Assembly: GCA_025266875.1 (NCBI GenBank)
Contig: JALLLT010000013.1
Span: forward strand, 806,001-870,000
Length of the DNA: 64,000 nucleotides
Direction: 5' to 3'
Source: Fennellomyces sp. T-0311
Lineage: Eukaryota; Mucoromycota; Mucoromycetes; Mucorales; Lichtheimiaceae
Under the pieces are notes generated by a model. It did no database searches, was not told the origin of the DNA, and saw nothing but the letters and a program-made list of their open reading frames with translations. The position numbers and the translations under genes are program-made. The first letter of the stretch is position 1. Every line of letters begins with the position of its first letter. Shown one piece after another: positions 49,948 to 62,417 of the stretch.

Positions 49948-52006
49948 TGTCGGTGACTAAACTAACGGCCATTCCTCGGTCCTTCTTAAAGCAACTGTGG
50001 ATATATATACAGCATCATATATCGGGCATAATACATAGGGAAATAGAAAGTGACAATTATATACAATACCCTCCAACAGTACCCCTAAGTGTAGTAATAG
50101 CAGTACGCACCTTATTGCTTCAACATAAGTTACACAGTAATGTGGACATCTTATTCCTGTCACCCTCACAAACCAGTCCCACGTAGAGAACCGAGAATAG
50201 GATTTTCAATGTTCTTACAGCGCTCTCGGAACTCCTACTCTTTTGCCGAGTCTTCTGTACAGTCGTATAATCTTTGCCTTCGATAAGTTGATCATAAGGG
50301 TAGCTGTTGCATTGCCGGCGTTGGTTACGAGATGGTCTGCAGAAAGTCTATTTATGCAACATTCAAAGGTGGCCCGAAAGCCATTCTGGCAGAAGAAGAA
50401 GCAGGTGGGTGCGGCTGAGCTCTTGCTCTTGAAGTCCCCGAAAAAGATGTAGAGATCAATACCGATGAAGTTCGAGGAGAGCTTGAGTTAGAGGGTATTG
50501 ATAAGGTCTAGTCAAAAAGTAGCAAGATAATGCGACAGCTTCAAACTCGCCACTGCCCAGCTCATCAACGGTTACTAAGGGTACTATGTACGTTTTTCCT
50601 TTTGAGGTACGGAGTATTGTGACCTCTACTTTCCTCCATGTAGCAGGTGGATGGGCAATCCTAAAGTGTAGAGAAAGACGTAGAATCATTATACACATAC
50701 TGAAAACGTCTTATTGCTCAGGGCCTCTAATGTTATCCTGGTTTATGCGCTTTTGATCTGATGTTCCGACTACACCACCACCATAAAAAAAGTACATGTA
50801 TGCTGCGATTGGTAACAGTAAGTGTTATATTATCATTACGTTCTGTAACCTCAGTACCATTAATGATGACAAAAGGCATATACATACGTATGTTTCATCA
50901 TGCTATCAAACAAGGGGTAAAATACAAAAACGTCAGTCCCTGTTAACTAACATGGCGTATATGAACCTCATGAATGAGTTTACAATCACTTTTAAGTCTC
51001 CAGTTGCGAACAAACTGTATCGATTACGTTCTTTGCTGGCTGTTTATATTATTCACCGCTCATAAAATGGTTAAAGTATCCATTCATAGTAATCCTTTAC
51101 TTCCCCACCCGATCATTTCGTTGCAACCTTCTTTTGATGTAGATATAACACACATATTTCTTCTTGTTATACGCAATCATCTTCATAATTAAGCGCTCAC
51201 GAGCTCTTCTAGGTCTCATATCGTTCAATGATTCACTTACATATGCAAGTTCCGACGCACCTGACGCTGTGCTCAGTCACTGGTCAACATTTAGTGCATT
51301 TTATCGTAAATGTCATAATTCGTAGATTCGACAGGCGAAAAAGCTACCACATTCAAGACCTGCTTCATTCTTCTTACGCTGTGCATCGCAGCAGGTATAA
51401 CCTCATTTTCTAAAAGTATAGCAAGGTAAAATACACAATTCTGGCAGTAGTATGATAGCGAGATTCAGTACCACGTACGATGATCAAGCGCAAATAACAT
51501 TGGCTCTTACTTTTGTCGAAGAATTTTAAATTATAGCGCAGTAATTGATGATCACTTTGCATAGTAAAATATCTTACATAAAATCCTTTTATAGGAAAAT
51601 TCGGTACAATCAAGTATAGAAAAACCTTAATCTGACGGATACCAATTATGTTAATAAAGTAGTGAGTAAGCAGTGACTAAGCTGTGTGTCAGCAATGTGT
51701 AATAGCTGGGGGATGGTTAATCGAATAATGCCTATTTAGAATGGTGTCAACGACGAATGGTATTCAGCAGTTTCCGACAGCGCCTCGCAAAATGCTCCTT
51801 TTAGAAAGTTTCACGAAGTTGCGATGTGATGACAAGGTTCGCATAATGGTTCACCTACGTGTTTAGCAGGGTAATAAGATGCCAGGCATTAATAATCGAC
51901 TCGACCTACCAAGTTTACCCAGATTAGTAACACACAGTTCATCCAAGATATAAATACGAGAATAATAGAAAAGGTTTTATTCAATCAATATCAACAACTT
52001 TTAACA
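49948..52006. other. Spacer with possible fragments
   Basis: No confident gene. At about 50300-50510 on the plus strand a coding-like frame reads CCIAGVGYEMVCRKSIYATF, then KGGPKAILAEEEA and, across a 30-base gap that could be a very short intron, VPEKDVEINTDEVRGELELE to a stop. No start could be found. The right end is the promoter of the Old Yellow Enzyme gene. Confidence 0.4.
51924..51930. promoter_or_regulatory. Yap1/AP-1-type site in OYE promoter
   Basis: The heptamer ttagtaa matches the fungal Yap1 consensus TTA(C/G)TAA. It lies about 77 bases before the OYE start and just upstream of a TATA box (gatataaata, 51947-51956). In fungi OYE genes are oxidative- and electrophile-stress responsive through Yap1; here this is inferred. 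Confidence 0.45.
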
Positions 52007-53159
52007 ATGACAATCTTCGAACCAATCCAAGTCGGCAATCTCCAACTCCAGCATCGGGTTGTTCTTTCACCTATGACGCGCTTCAGATGCAATGAAAAGG
52101 GTGTGCAGACTGATATTGTACCCGAGTACTATAGCCAGCGCGCAACTCCAGGCGGTCTACTCATCGCTGAATCAACGGTCATATCTCCTAATGCTGGAGC
52201 TTATCCATATGTACCAGGAATTTTCAACAAAGAGCAGATAGCGTCCTATCGCAAGGTAGCCAAGGACGTGCATGAGAAAGGTGGTTACATTTTCTTGCAA
52301 ATCGTCCATTTGGGCCGAGTTGGATCTGCCAAGTTCAATGAGGACCATAAACCTCCTGTTGCTCCTTCCGCGATTGCGATCAATGGCCCGAATAATTTTA
52401 TCCAGCCAATTGGAAGCGCTAACTATGAAGTTCCTCGTGAGGCGACCAAGGAAGAGATCAAAAAAGTTATCACCGACTTTGTTGTGGCGGCAAAGAATGC
52501 AGTCGACAAGGCGGGCTTTGATGGCGTCGAGATTCATGGAGGAAACGGCTTTTTGATTGACCAGTTCATTAACTCTTCCAGCAACACACGAACCGACGAA
52601 TATGGCGGATCTATTGAAAACCGTACTCGCTTGGCTTTTGATGTGGTTGAAGCAGTAGCGAGATCTATTGGCCCTGAACGTACCGGGATTCGATTCTCCC
52701 CATTCAGCGGTGTCCAGGTATAAGGAAGACAACTCATACCGGATTTTACTTTTATATTAACAGCCAATACGCATTTAGGATGTGAAAGATGACACTCCTT
52801 ACGAAACGTGGGGTCATATTCTCAAGAATTTGAACCCGAAGTTGGCTTATGTACACTTTATCGAGCCTCGTGAAGATTTTGCCAAGCAGCCTGATTTGGT
52901 CAATAGCCTTGACCCATTCCGAAAGCTGTGGAAGGGGCCTTTTATTTCGGCTGGAGGTTATACCACCAACTCTGAGTTTATTGAGAGCGTGGCTAAGGAT
53001 ACCGGAAACCTTATCGCTGTTGGACGCGCATTTATTGCAAACCCAGACCTTGTCGAGCGCCTCAAGCGAAAGTTGCCATTGAACAAGTATGATAGAGATA
53101 CTTTCTATACTACTGGACCCGTTGGTTACACGGATTATCCTTTCTATGCTGAGGCATAA
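52007..53159 (+). CDS. Old Yellow Enzyme, NADPH:flavin oxidoreductase
   Basis: Two exons (52007-52717, 52779-53159) give a 363-residue FMN-dependent ene-reductase that reduces activated C=C bonds with NADPH. The start MTIFEPIQVGNLQLQHRVVL leads into the flavin strand, followed by SPMTRFRCNEKGVQ. The substrate-binding motif DGVEIHGGNGFLIDQF carries the His and Asn that hydrogen-bond the substrate, and TRTDEYGGSIENRTRLAFDV is the usual flavin phosphate contact. Later GPFISAGGYTTNSEF and LIAVGRAFIANPDL complete the barrel. The gene appears intact. A TATA box and a Yap1-type site lie directly upstream. Confidence 0.93.
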
Positions 53160-53679
53160 TCGAACCAATAGTTTAAAACAGCTCTGTATGAATATATATG
53201 GTTATTTAGCTTCTTACGCAGTCGCCTTATTATATAAAAGGCACTTTAAGCAGCATATTGATGTAGTAGACAATATATCAAAAGCTGATGCTTTATTGGT
53301 CCTTGTTACAAATGGTAAATACGTATGAGCAAGGTTCTCAATATCTAAAGTTGCTTCTACCATTCGTAATATCTACAGCACTTTTGCTATATTCTTTGCG
53401 GTAGTACTTCAATTGATTTTCAAATTTTCTTATTCATTGATTGGAATGGCGAGCATCTTTAAGGATGCCAATAAAACATACGAAGCACACCGGTAACCGA
53501 TAGCAACTGATTTTTATGCAAGTCAGGTGGACATTACTGTTGTATCAATGAGACTAGAAACGATATATTCCGTATTTATACAGAGAGCAAAATTAAGGTA
53601 CGATGACAGCAACGAAGTAATACTATCTCTACAGCTAAAGTAGTAATACGAAGAGTGGAAACTAATTCGACGTATGAAT
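53160..53679. other. Convergent spacer
   Basis: Lies between the OYE gene and the convergent second P450 gene. No coding exon is supported. Confidence 0.5.
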
Positions 53680-55788
53680 CTAGTGGCTTCTTCGATCAAC
53701 GAACCGGACTTCATATGGAGCTGGTGTCAATACCATTCCTGCATTACGTACAGCAGTATCATCTGGCATGACAGGCCGACCTTGTGAATCCAAAGGTGGC
53801 TCGATCGAGCAATTGACAAAAATCTGAATTAGTGCCGAAAACATTTCAACCTCGGACTACGTAGCAACAGTATGAAAATAAGTCCACCAACATGACAGCT
53901 TTCTGACACTTACCAAGTAAATTCCAGGACAGATACGTCTGTAAGAAATTGGAAGCACTGATTAAGATTTACATTCCTTCTCAAGATATCCGGTACATTA
54001 CTCTCTACCTTCCCCATCCGAATTGGAAATGATCACGACTTTCCAACTTTCCATTTGCTGAGGCCATCATAGTTGCTTGGTTTCCTAGGAACCGTTCGGG
54101 GATAAATTTTTCTGGTTCAGCGTACATTTCTGGATTCAAATGTAAACCATGCATATCTATAATAATTATAGTGAGTATTAAAGTATGAAAAATGTACACT
54201 CACGTAAAATCTTCAAAGAGGAACTTACTGCTCATGACGACAGTTCCTTTCGGAATGATGTATCCATAGCATTCAACTGCAGGATTTAACAAATATTAGT
54301 AAAAGTACCAAGGGATAATATTCGATGAACTCACTATCTTTATCCACGGCATGTGCCATGCCGACGTGGGTAATATTACGCACACGCATACACTCGCGCT
54401 GAACGGCAGCAAGATACGAGAGATTCGGTCTGTCATCAAATGTAGGTTCACGATGATGTTCTGCGATGAATGCATCCAGTTCTGCATGTATTTTTCTTTG
54501 AATCTCGGGACGATTGACCAGAAGTACTATTGCCCACGATAGAGATACACTAGTGGTGTCTGTACCCGCGATTCCTACGTCACCTACGCATTCAAAAAGA
54601 TAGTTGAGTACTCCGTTTCAGGACTACTAATCAAAAACCTACTCATTGTAACCAGGATATCATCGTCATCCAGCTCATGTTCCTCCTTAATTTCATCCAA
54701 AGTCTTGATAAGGCATTTTTCATTTGACTCTCTTGCGTCCTTAATCAAGCCTTTGAAAATTCGGTCTCTCACTTCAAGTAGACGCATGCCCTCAGCCTTC
54801 TTCTTTTTGCCAGTAAATAGATCCAACACCTTCATTATCGGGATAAATGCAGATATGTCGTTGACTGGATTACCAAAAGCGACGCTGTCCTCAACATATT
54901 GAACAATCGAAGTAAAAAGTTCGTCGTCGATAGACTTAGCTCGCTTGGCGTAACACGTTGTTAGAATCAAGTTGAGCGATGCAAGTTGCAAATATTTAAC
55001 GGGGTTGATGTTGGTCGTTTTGTTGGAGTCTTTTCGGAAGCTGCCCACAAGATAGTCTACTTCCTTTTCGATCACAACCCGATATTCATCCACCATTTTT
55101 GGCGCAAGAACAGTTAATACTTTAAAAGCCCTGAATGAGTATACATTTGTTCGACAATCAAGTGCATATCGTCGCACCTGCTTTTCGGGTATTTCGCCAG
55201 CTTTTTCCTGCATCTGTAAACACGACACCTCTATATTTAGAAGTAGAACATGGGTATATGTGAAGCATCCGGACTTGGTTTTGCCTACCTTCCACCCATA
55301 GCATAAACTTGGTATGTAAATGCCATATATGGTCTACCGGAGGCATTCTGACCGTTGGTAACGAACACCTCGTGGGCCATTTTTGGATCGTTCAGCATGA
55401 CCCATCGCTGGACACCCATACGGAGTTGAATAATTGGACCTTTAACCGTGGTGTTAGCAATACATTCTTTAAAATATCAAAATACATACCAAGTTGGCTA
55501 TGCCATCTGGTCAGTTGATGAGACATCATTGGACCGATAGAAAGAAGATGACCTTGTCAAAATTGAGCGAATTATTTGATAAAAAAGTATGCTTATGTTT
55601 TTTTCCATCCTACCGACTAGAGGATAGTGTCCCTTTGGCATCGGGATTTCTTTAACCGTTGCAGATTGTTTACGGACCACACTTCGCTGCTTATATACGA
55701 CAACAAGTGCAAGAGTAACAGCAGCTATTGCGCTGACAGCCGAAGTAAGTGCTGGATCACGATCTTTTAATATACTAAGCAATGGCAT
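53680..55788 (-). CDS. Cytochrome P450 monooxygenase (second copy)
   Basis: Homologue of the P450 at 9826, on the minus strand. The start MPLLSILKDRDPALTSAVSA precedes an ER anchor helix (AAVTLALVVVYKQR) and PMPKGHYPLVG. Joined exons give RMGVQRWVMLNDPKMAHEVF, NASGRPYMAF and GKSWRNTRKA. The I-helix is GIAGTDTTSVSLSW, with the Asp/Thr pair, and the K-helix is ECMR. The haem loop is split by an intron as in the first copy: FQFGWGR joins RICPGIYL, giving FxxGxRxCxG. The C-terminus reads CSIEPPLDSQGRPVMPDDTA and ends RFVDRRSH. Exon boundaries largely match the first copy, so the two share a recent ancestor. Substrate unknown. Confidence 0.9.
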
Positions 55789-58305
55789 CACTGGGAGAGG
55801 AAGTGAAAGATAATTTTTGCCCGCGAAACCTTTATATTTAATGGGAAATTCAAGCTTTACGATTGAAAGTGATACAAAATAACATGTAGCACAGGTTCAT
55901 TGTTATATAGCAGACGCATTGTACCTTGACATCCTACTAATACGGTATACCATCATACTATATACAAATAGCTCATTGTCCTGTTTTTCCAAGTAAAGAT
56001 ATAAGAGATAAACATAACAATCTACCTAGTAAAAACTTATTGTTACACCTTTGAGTTCTATGGGCGGAACACTACATGTGTGTGTAGTAACGTTACATAG
56101 GGTATTATTAACCAGTCACACAAAACCACACTATTGATTGCAATCATTTCTATTTTGTTCACAAGGTGTACCATGATTATTCTGAGAACAGAAGAACGTT
56201 CGCATCTATATCGATAAATATGGGCTGTCCATAGTTTATTGCTAATCCGATTTACCGTATAGAAAAACTCAACCGGTTATAATATGGTGGTACAGCATGC
56301 GTGGATCAAGAGCGCACGGTTGCTGAATTTTAATAAGGAACCACTAACGACAATACGTAAATGTATTTTTTTTTTTTTTACTTTTCAACTGAGAAGTATT
56401 TATAATGTAGCGAATAAAGCGGATCAAGCTAGCTAAATTTCTGCGCAAGTGAATATAACGCTTAGTGACGTGTCACTAGAGGTGATATCTCAATTTTAGA
56501 GAGTACCTCTTTCCAGAGACAATCATACATTCAAAGCTAAGTATATTGCGACAAGAAAATGTACAACTTATCGCAAGCAGATGGTTGTGTGTATGTACGT
56601 AATATACGTGTCAATGCTGGGTTTAATGGCGAAAATAAAAAGGCACCATCGTACACCTTTATAGAGTAATAAAAAGGCCATCGTTTCATCGATTCAAGTT
56701 GGATACGAGATCAAGACCACACCATTGAATAAACACTAACATTTTATTTGCTGTTTAAAATAAGATAATATAGATCATGATTTACAAGAAGCATAAGGGG
56801 CAGAAAAATGGCGTATAATGAGATGGTTTTTTTGTCAAGCTTTGAAAAAGTGCCTTCAGGAGTATACTACAAAAAAAATATACGTTATAACTAAATATAT
56901 TCTAGTGTTTCCTTGCTTTACTAATTACTACAGACAGGCCCATTGATACCGGTATGAATCCGACATTTTCGCATCATACATATACAAGACTCTACATTTT
57001 ATTTCTGCCATGGCAACGTATGGAAAAGAAGCCACTTTGATTTCGTTACACGCAGTTGATATCGCCGACACTGAAGAAGGTCATGGCTGGTTAGGTTTGA
57101 AGGATTAACATACAGTAAAACTTTACTGAATCGGCTGCATGTATGTATACTCTTTGTGAAAAAACTATGGGGTAGGCAGATATTCTCCGTGTTCTCGAGT
57201 GAAAGCCCATACATGGCTCCATAGCATATTGTTTATCAACGGCACTTAGACGAAGAGAGCATGCCGGTCGTCAACCAAATTGAAAGTAGCAGATTTCGTC
57301 AAATGGTCCTGTATACTGGTGCATGAATCAAAGTGTTGGAGTTTAGCCATATAGTTGGTTACGACGTAAGGTTTAAATTGAGCCTGATTAGTTTATCTTT
57401 GATAACGTATTGTGGCGATCACTTTTCGATGGACATAATATCCTCCCATGGCTGTTCGTTCGTCACTGCTACGTGGAGTCAAAGAGTGGTAGATTTGCAG
57501 CGTGAGAGTAATGGTCAAAGCCAAAGCTTATCGATTGCCTCCTGATAGTGACATAAGAGCAAGGGTACTCCATCGATAGGGCGTATACTATTTAAGTGAA
57601 ACATTATTTACAGGTCAAGAATCATCTGTTCCTTACCCGAAATTCTCATTTGGAACATCTTTCTTGGTTTGCCACGGTACAGATTTCGAGAAAGATATAG
57701 TGTCACAAGTACGATAAGTGTAGTGGCGATATGTCCCGGTGATTTGGTAACAGCCGTTTCGAAAATTCGATACAACCTAGCTATGGGGGCTTTTGGCGGA
57801 GCTGATAGAGATCGACACAGGGTCGGCGAAAAAGCATCCGGGACTGTGATCGAAAGGGATATCGGTGGTCAGACACAAGGGGCCAGCGTGGCGCCACGGT
57901 AAAGAGTGTCTTGTGGGACGAGCATGATGTGTGCTCATACACCATGTACGGAAGCTAGCGAGCCATCCAGACTTACGAAGATGACGGGGCTTTCCCATCT
58001 GATCATGCGGCTTCCCATGCCAAATAGGTTGTATGGAGATAAGGGACGAGCAAATGGAAAGGGGCTCCCGGTTATCTCTAATAGATAATGCAGCTTTACT
58101 CAATTCAGATAACAAACAAGAATTTTTTCACGAGAGATGGACGCTGCGACTATCAGCCAATCAATTCCGCGAACGCAAGAGATTGTGCTGCTTGCCTAAT
58201 CTCTCTAAGCTCTGATTTGTTTGTTAACCCGTTTCGGCGAATCCGTATATATACCACCATGTTCCTAAGACTGTATCGAAAAGCTTTTCTACCAACCCCC
58301 CACTC
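55789..58305. other. Long AT-rich spacer, no gene supported
   Basis: AT-rich spacer with a T14 run at about 56367-56380. Reading frames near 57300-58200 have no family resemblance. At the right end a TATA-like gtatatatacc (about 58245-58256) precedes the siroheme synthase gene. An ATG at 58259 would open an overlapping out-of-frame short reading frame if it were transcribed. Confidence 0.45.
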
Positions 58306-59960
58306 ATGTCCGTACCAAGAGTTCCCCAGCCTCAGGGTGGTGCATCGCTCATGATTGCACTGCAATGTAACACCAAAAAGGTGCTTGTCATTGGCAACAA
58401 CCCCATTGCCGCCAGTCGAGTCTTCAGCTCGCTTGAAGCCGACGCCACTGTCTTTCTTGTTGGCTCAAAGGAAAACATGTGCTCCGAGCTCGTCTATCGA
58501 ATTGAACACGAGCAAGTCCAGTGGCTAGGTCCCAGCTTTGAACCTGGATATCTCAACGATAAGGCCGATCTCGTATTCGTATGCATTTCCGATCGAGACT
58601 TTGCCACGCCCATTGCACAAGCTTGCCGTGATCGACGTATTCCTGTCAACGTGACGGACGCCAACGATCTTTGCGATTTCTTCATGACTTCGACATACCG
58701 AGATCAATCTCTGCAAATTGCTGTATCGACGAATGGACAAGCTTCCAAGCTGTCAAATCGCGTTCGCCGTCATGTGGCTTCTACGTTGCCAGCCAACTTG
58801 GGTGACGCTGTCAGACGTGTTGGTTTGTTGCGACAACAGGTACGGAGCTCGGATCCGTCCAAGGCAGCAAGTGGACGACGCATGAAGTGGTTGGCACAAA
58901 TCTGCGAGTACTGGAGTATGGATCGTCTTGCTCAATTATCGGATAAGGACATGGAGGACCTGTTGGAGGCCTATCACCACGATGAAGGATACGAAAGTGT
59001 TGGCAAGACAGAACGTCTGGCGACCCTGGGCGCTCCGCCACGACCCCAGCAGCTGCAGCAGCAATTAAAGGAGGAGAGAAAGGGCTCGATTACGTTGGTT
59101 GGCGCTGGTCCCGGTGATCCAGATCTGTTGACCATGGCAGCCCACAAGGCCATTGATGAGGCAGATTTGGTGCTTGCAGACAAGATCGTGCCTGCTGAAG
59201 TGATTGCACTTGTTCAATGCGAACTCAAGATCGCTCGCAAGTTCCCGGGCAACGCTGACGCTGCACAGGAGGAGTTTAATGAAATGGCGTTACGTGCACT
59301 CAAACAGGGAAAGAACGTTGTGCGCTTAAAGCAAGGAGGTAAGCCAGAAGGAAAAGAAGTTCAATGATAGTGGTAACTAAATCTCGAATGATAGATCCAT
59401 ACTTGTTTGGCCGAGGTGGAGAAGAAGTTTTGCACTTCCGAAAGTTTGGCTATACACCGCGCGTTATCCCTGGTATCTCTTCATCTGTTGCCGCCCCGTT
59501 GCTTGCCGGTATTCCTTTGACTCATCGAACTGTCGCTTCCCAATTCCTCGTCACTACCGGCACAGGAGCCAAAAACTCGCTTGCACCTTTACCCACCTTC
59601 GACGCACACCGGACAGACGTATTCCTCATGGCCATCCATCGCTTATCCGCCCTGACTCAAGATCTAATCGAAAAGCAAAAGTATCCTGCCAATTTACCAT
59701 GCGCTATTATCGAACGGGCTAGCTGCAAGGATCAGCGTATAGTCTGGGGTACATTGGAGAATATTGTTCAAATTCTGGATAGCGTGGGTGGCAGCCGTCC
59801 ACCGGGATTGTTGGTTGTCGGTCATGCTATCAATGTGTTAAAGGAGGAGGAGAAGTTCGGCACTCAGGGCGTTGCAAACACTTTTGTTGCAACTTCTAAT
59901 TCGTGTCTTGGTGGGTCCGATAATGTTCTGCAGTTCCATGACCCGGAGAGCGTTTGCTAA
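58306..59960 (+). CDS. Bifunctional siroheme synthase (Met8-type + SUMT)
   Basis: Two exons (58306-59338, 59395-59960) give 532 residues that make siroheme, the cofactor of sulfite and nitrite reductases, from uroporphyrinogen III. The N-terminal half is the precorrin-2 dehydrogenase/ferrochelatase (Met8-like): KKVLVIGNNPIAASRVFSSL is the NAD-binding fold, and PVNVTDANDLCDFFMTSTYR carries the conserved Asp. The C-terminal half is uroporphyrinogen-III C-methyltransferase: SITLVGAGPGDPDLLTMAAH, then across the intron KQGG joins DPYLFGRGGEEVLHFRKFG, the SAM/precorrin-binding motifs. GTLENIVQILDSVGG and RPPGLLVVGHAINVL complete the fold. Domain order is the same as in bacterial CysG. Confidence 0.93.
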
Positions 59961-62417
59961 AAGTCATAACCCATTTTGCATTATATACCCGCGCATCCTC
60001 GTTCAACTGTAAGATATTTCCCTCATCGTTGCCATAGAATACTTCGTTTCCGTTCTATCTATTAAAGTATATTCGACTATAATAATTTTATACGATATGT
60101 GTTTTATATAAATTTATACGAGTTTTTGGCTGCTTGTACGATTGTAAAGATTGCAATTATTGCCAGATCTGTGCCTTGTATGTAAAGGATATTGAAAGGT
60201 CCTGATCGCCAACGGTACCTTTGTAAAGACTTTTGCAGCATTTTCAGGACCTTTGCGGCCCATTGCATTACGGGCCAAAATCCATATGACTGTCATTAAA
60301 GAATTTAACGCCAAGTATGGCTAAGTTTGACCAAGCTTGGCCTTCGGGTATTCTCCGACGTATCTTAAAGAAATACGCCTTTTTGGTAAGTTTGGTTAAA
60401 TGATTTTGCCTGGATATATTGAGCATCTAATCAGCTAACTATATACATCAATCGTGGATAGAAAGTCTCGGATGAGATCCGCAAGCTTAACAAGCAGCGT
60501 GATTTTCTTCTGTTGTTACGTAGTTCCCGAGTTGGATTGGATCGATTTGACGATTACCAAAGCGCTCGATCTGATGCACTACAAGTATATTTCCAAGCAG
60601 CATATCGAGATAAACTATCTTAAACTTGTATGATCGTTGATCGATATTTATTATGTTTTCAGTGAAATAGATGCTATTTTCTCCGTAGTACGTGCATTTG
60701 GTCGTACCTTGAATGTGATCGCTGTAAGGAAGGCGCCTATAATGTTGTAATTTAAGGTGAAAACAGTAGCTAGGCCACATCAAAACGCACAAACAACAAC
60801 AGGGTTTTTCTGCTGGCGAAGTACTCAGTAGATTCATCTCGGATATTCCTCCTAATCTTCTTTAAGGCCAAGAAGAAAGTCGGAGTACGCAAAGTTGGAT
60901 CTTTTTTCTCTGGATCTGAAGTTTCCGAGATTGGGATGGTAAAAGCGAGCAAAGAAACAGATCAAAGAAATACCAAGACTTTAATTGTGGATAGAGACGC
61001 AGCTGCGTATCATTTTCCGAGGAAAACAGCAAACGAGAAATTCTATTCCGTAAGCCATTTACAGTAGCTTATGGCGATTTAATCAAGATTCAAAGCACCG
61101 AAGGTATTGAAAGGGTATATGTACATGAAAGTTTTCATCAAAGCTTTTAATTGTATGGAATATATCAGAGTTTGTCAGTTCACTTTGGCTGGTAAGCACT
61201 GAGTAGTAGATCACTTATTCAGAGCTGCTCTGAAGTAAGTTATTGACGATTTGTGCTTCTTGTTTGAGGCAACAGTAGAATACATGTGATATCTTCGAAC
61301 ACGTGCACTGATTCAACCAGCGACTGGACTTCCTTCATCAATTCGTGTACGTACATTCAAACACCAATATACGGTTCTTTGGAGAAATTGAAGGCGGACC
61401 TAGTGGTGGCAATTGCTTGTAATAAAATTAGCGGCTTGTGATTATGCAGAAGATATGCTGTTTTTGACATGTAAACGACGTTTACGAAAGTATTACAGTG
61501 GAATCGTGCTTTTTGCACTGGATTATGACGAAACACACTCAGTGACTTGTAATACGTATATTTTCAGACCTCAATTTATCTTAAACGGGTCTTGCTCCAG
61601 TTTTTCGTTGTATATAAAGTCAAAAGCTGTGTAGGAAATTTGTACGGTTAACTCCTAGTAGGTGATAAAGACCGTAAGTACGTATTTTTTGGGATATTTA
61701 ACTTCAATGATAAAGCTAAGCCAGAACTCGCAACCAGCAAAGCCCGTGAATCAAGTGACGTGCCGCTTTTACCAAATAGCATGTGCTACAAAGCTCGTAT
61801 ACCATTAACTATTGACAGAAACAAGTCTCGTTTACATTGGACATTTTTGTCTCACTTTATTTGAGACCATTTTGTGGCAACGATGAATTATGCCAAAAAA
61901 AAAGTACACTAGGAAGAAAGGAGTTCAAGCAATCAGTCACTTTTGACTATGCATATATCCCAAGCATCATAGCTATCCAAAAATTGACTACACATGGCTT
62001 TGCTTATGCTAGGCAACGGTTGCCAAGGAGAGTAAAAAAGTCAATTTGTAATCACCATAAAAGATAACACGATAACTGCGTATATAGGCCGGGGCATTAT
62101 CCATTCCGAATATACAAATCAATTGCCATGTGAAAAGGCACTAGCTATCTCCGAAGAAGAAAAAAAAGAAGCCAAATAGAAGCAGTGTAATAAGCGAAAA
62201 GCCAAACAAAACTGAAGGGGTCATGAGTAACTTTGGTCAACTGTGAGTCAGCCACAGATTAAAAACGTCACCAGGGAAAATAAGCAGAAACAAAATGTTA
62301 CTGTTTTGCAGATAAAGCAACGTTCGGATCGGACTTCGCTGCTTTCCCACAGCACATGGCTATATTTATCGAAAAAAACATCTTTGCGAATCTAAATGCT
62401 TAAATGCCAGTAAAACC
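59961..62417. other. Long spacer with coding-like remnants
   Basis: No intact gene. Plus-strand stretches look coding but are interrupted: about 60463-60620 (VSDEIRKLNKQRDFLLLLRS and YQSARSDALQVYFQAAYRDK), about 60810-61065 (GVRKVGSFFSGSEVSEIGMV) and about 61400-61634 (SGIVLFALDYDETHSVTCNT). They suggest a decayed gene read left to right. I do not recognise the family. Confidence 0.4.

Noticed and set aside
57669..58115. Open frames on both strands in the last part of the P450-siroheme spacer
   Set aside because: No splice context, no start context and no recognisable motif.
58259..58354. Short upstream reading frame overlapping the siroheme synthase start
   Set aside because: The TATA-like element lies only about 10 bases before its ATG, so it is probably not in the transcript.
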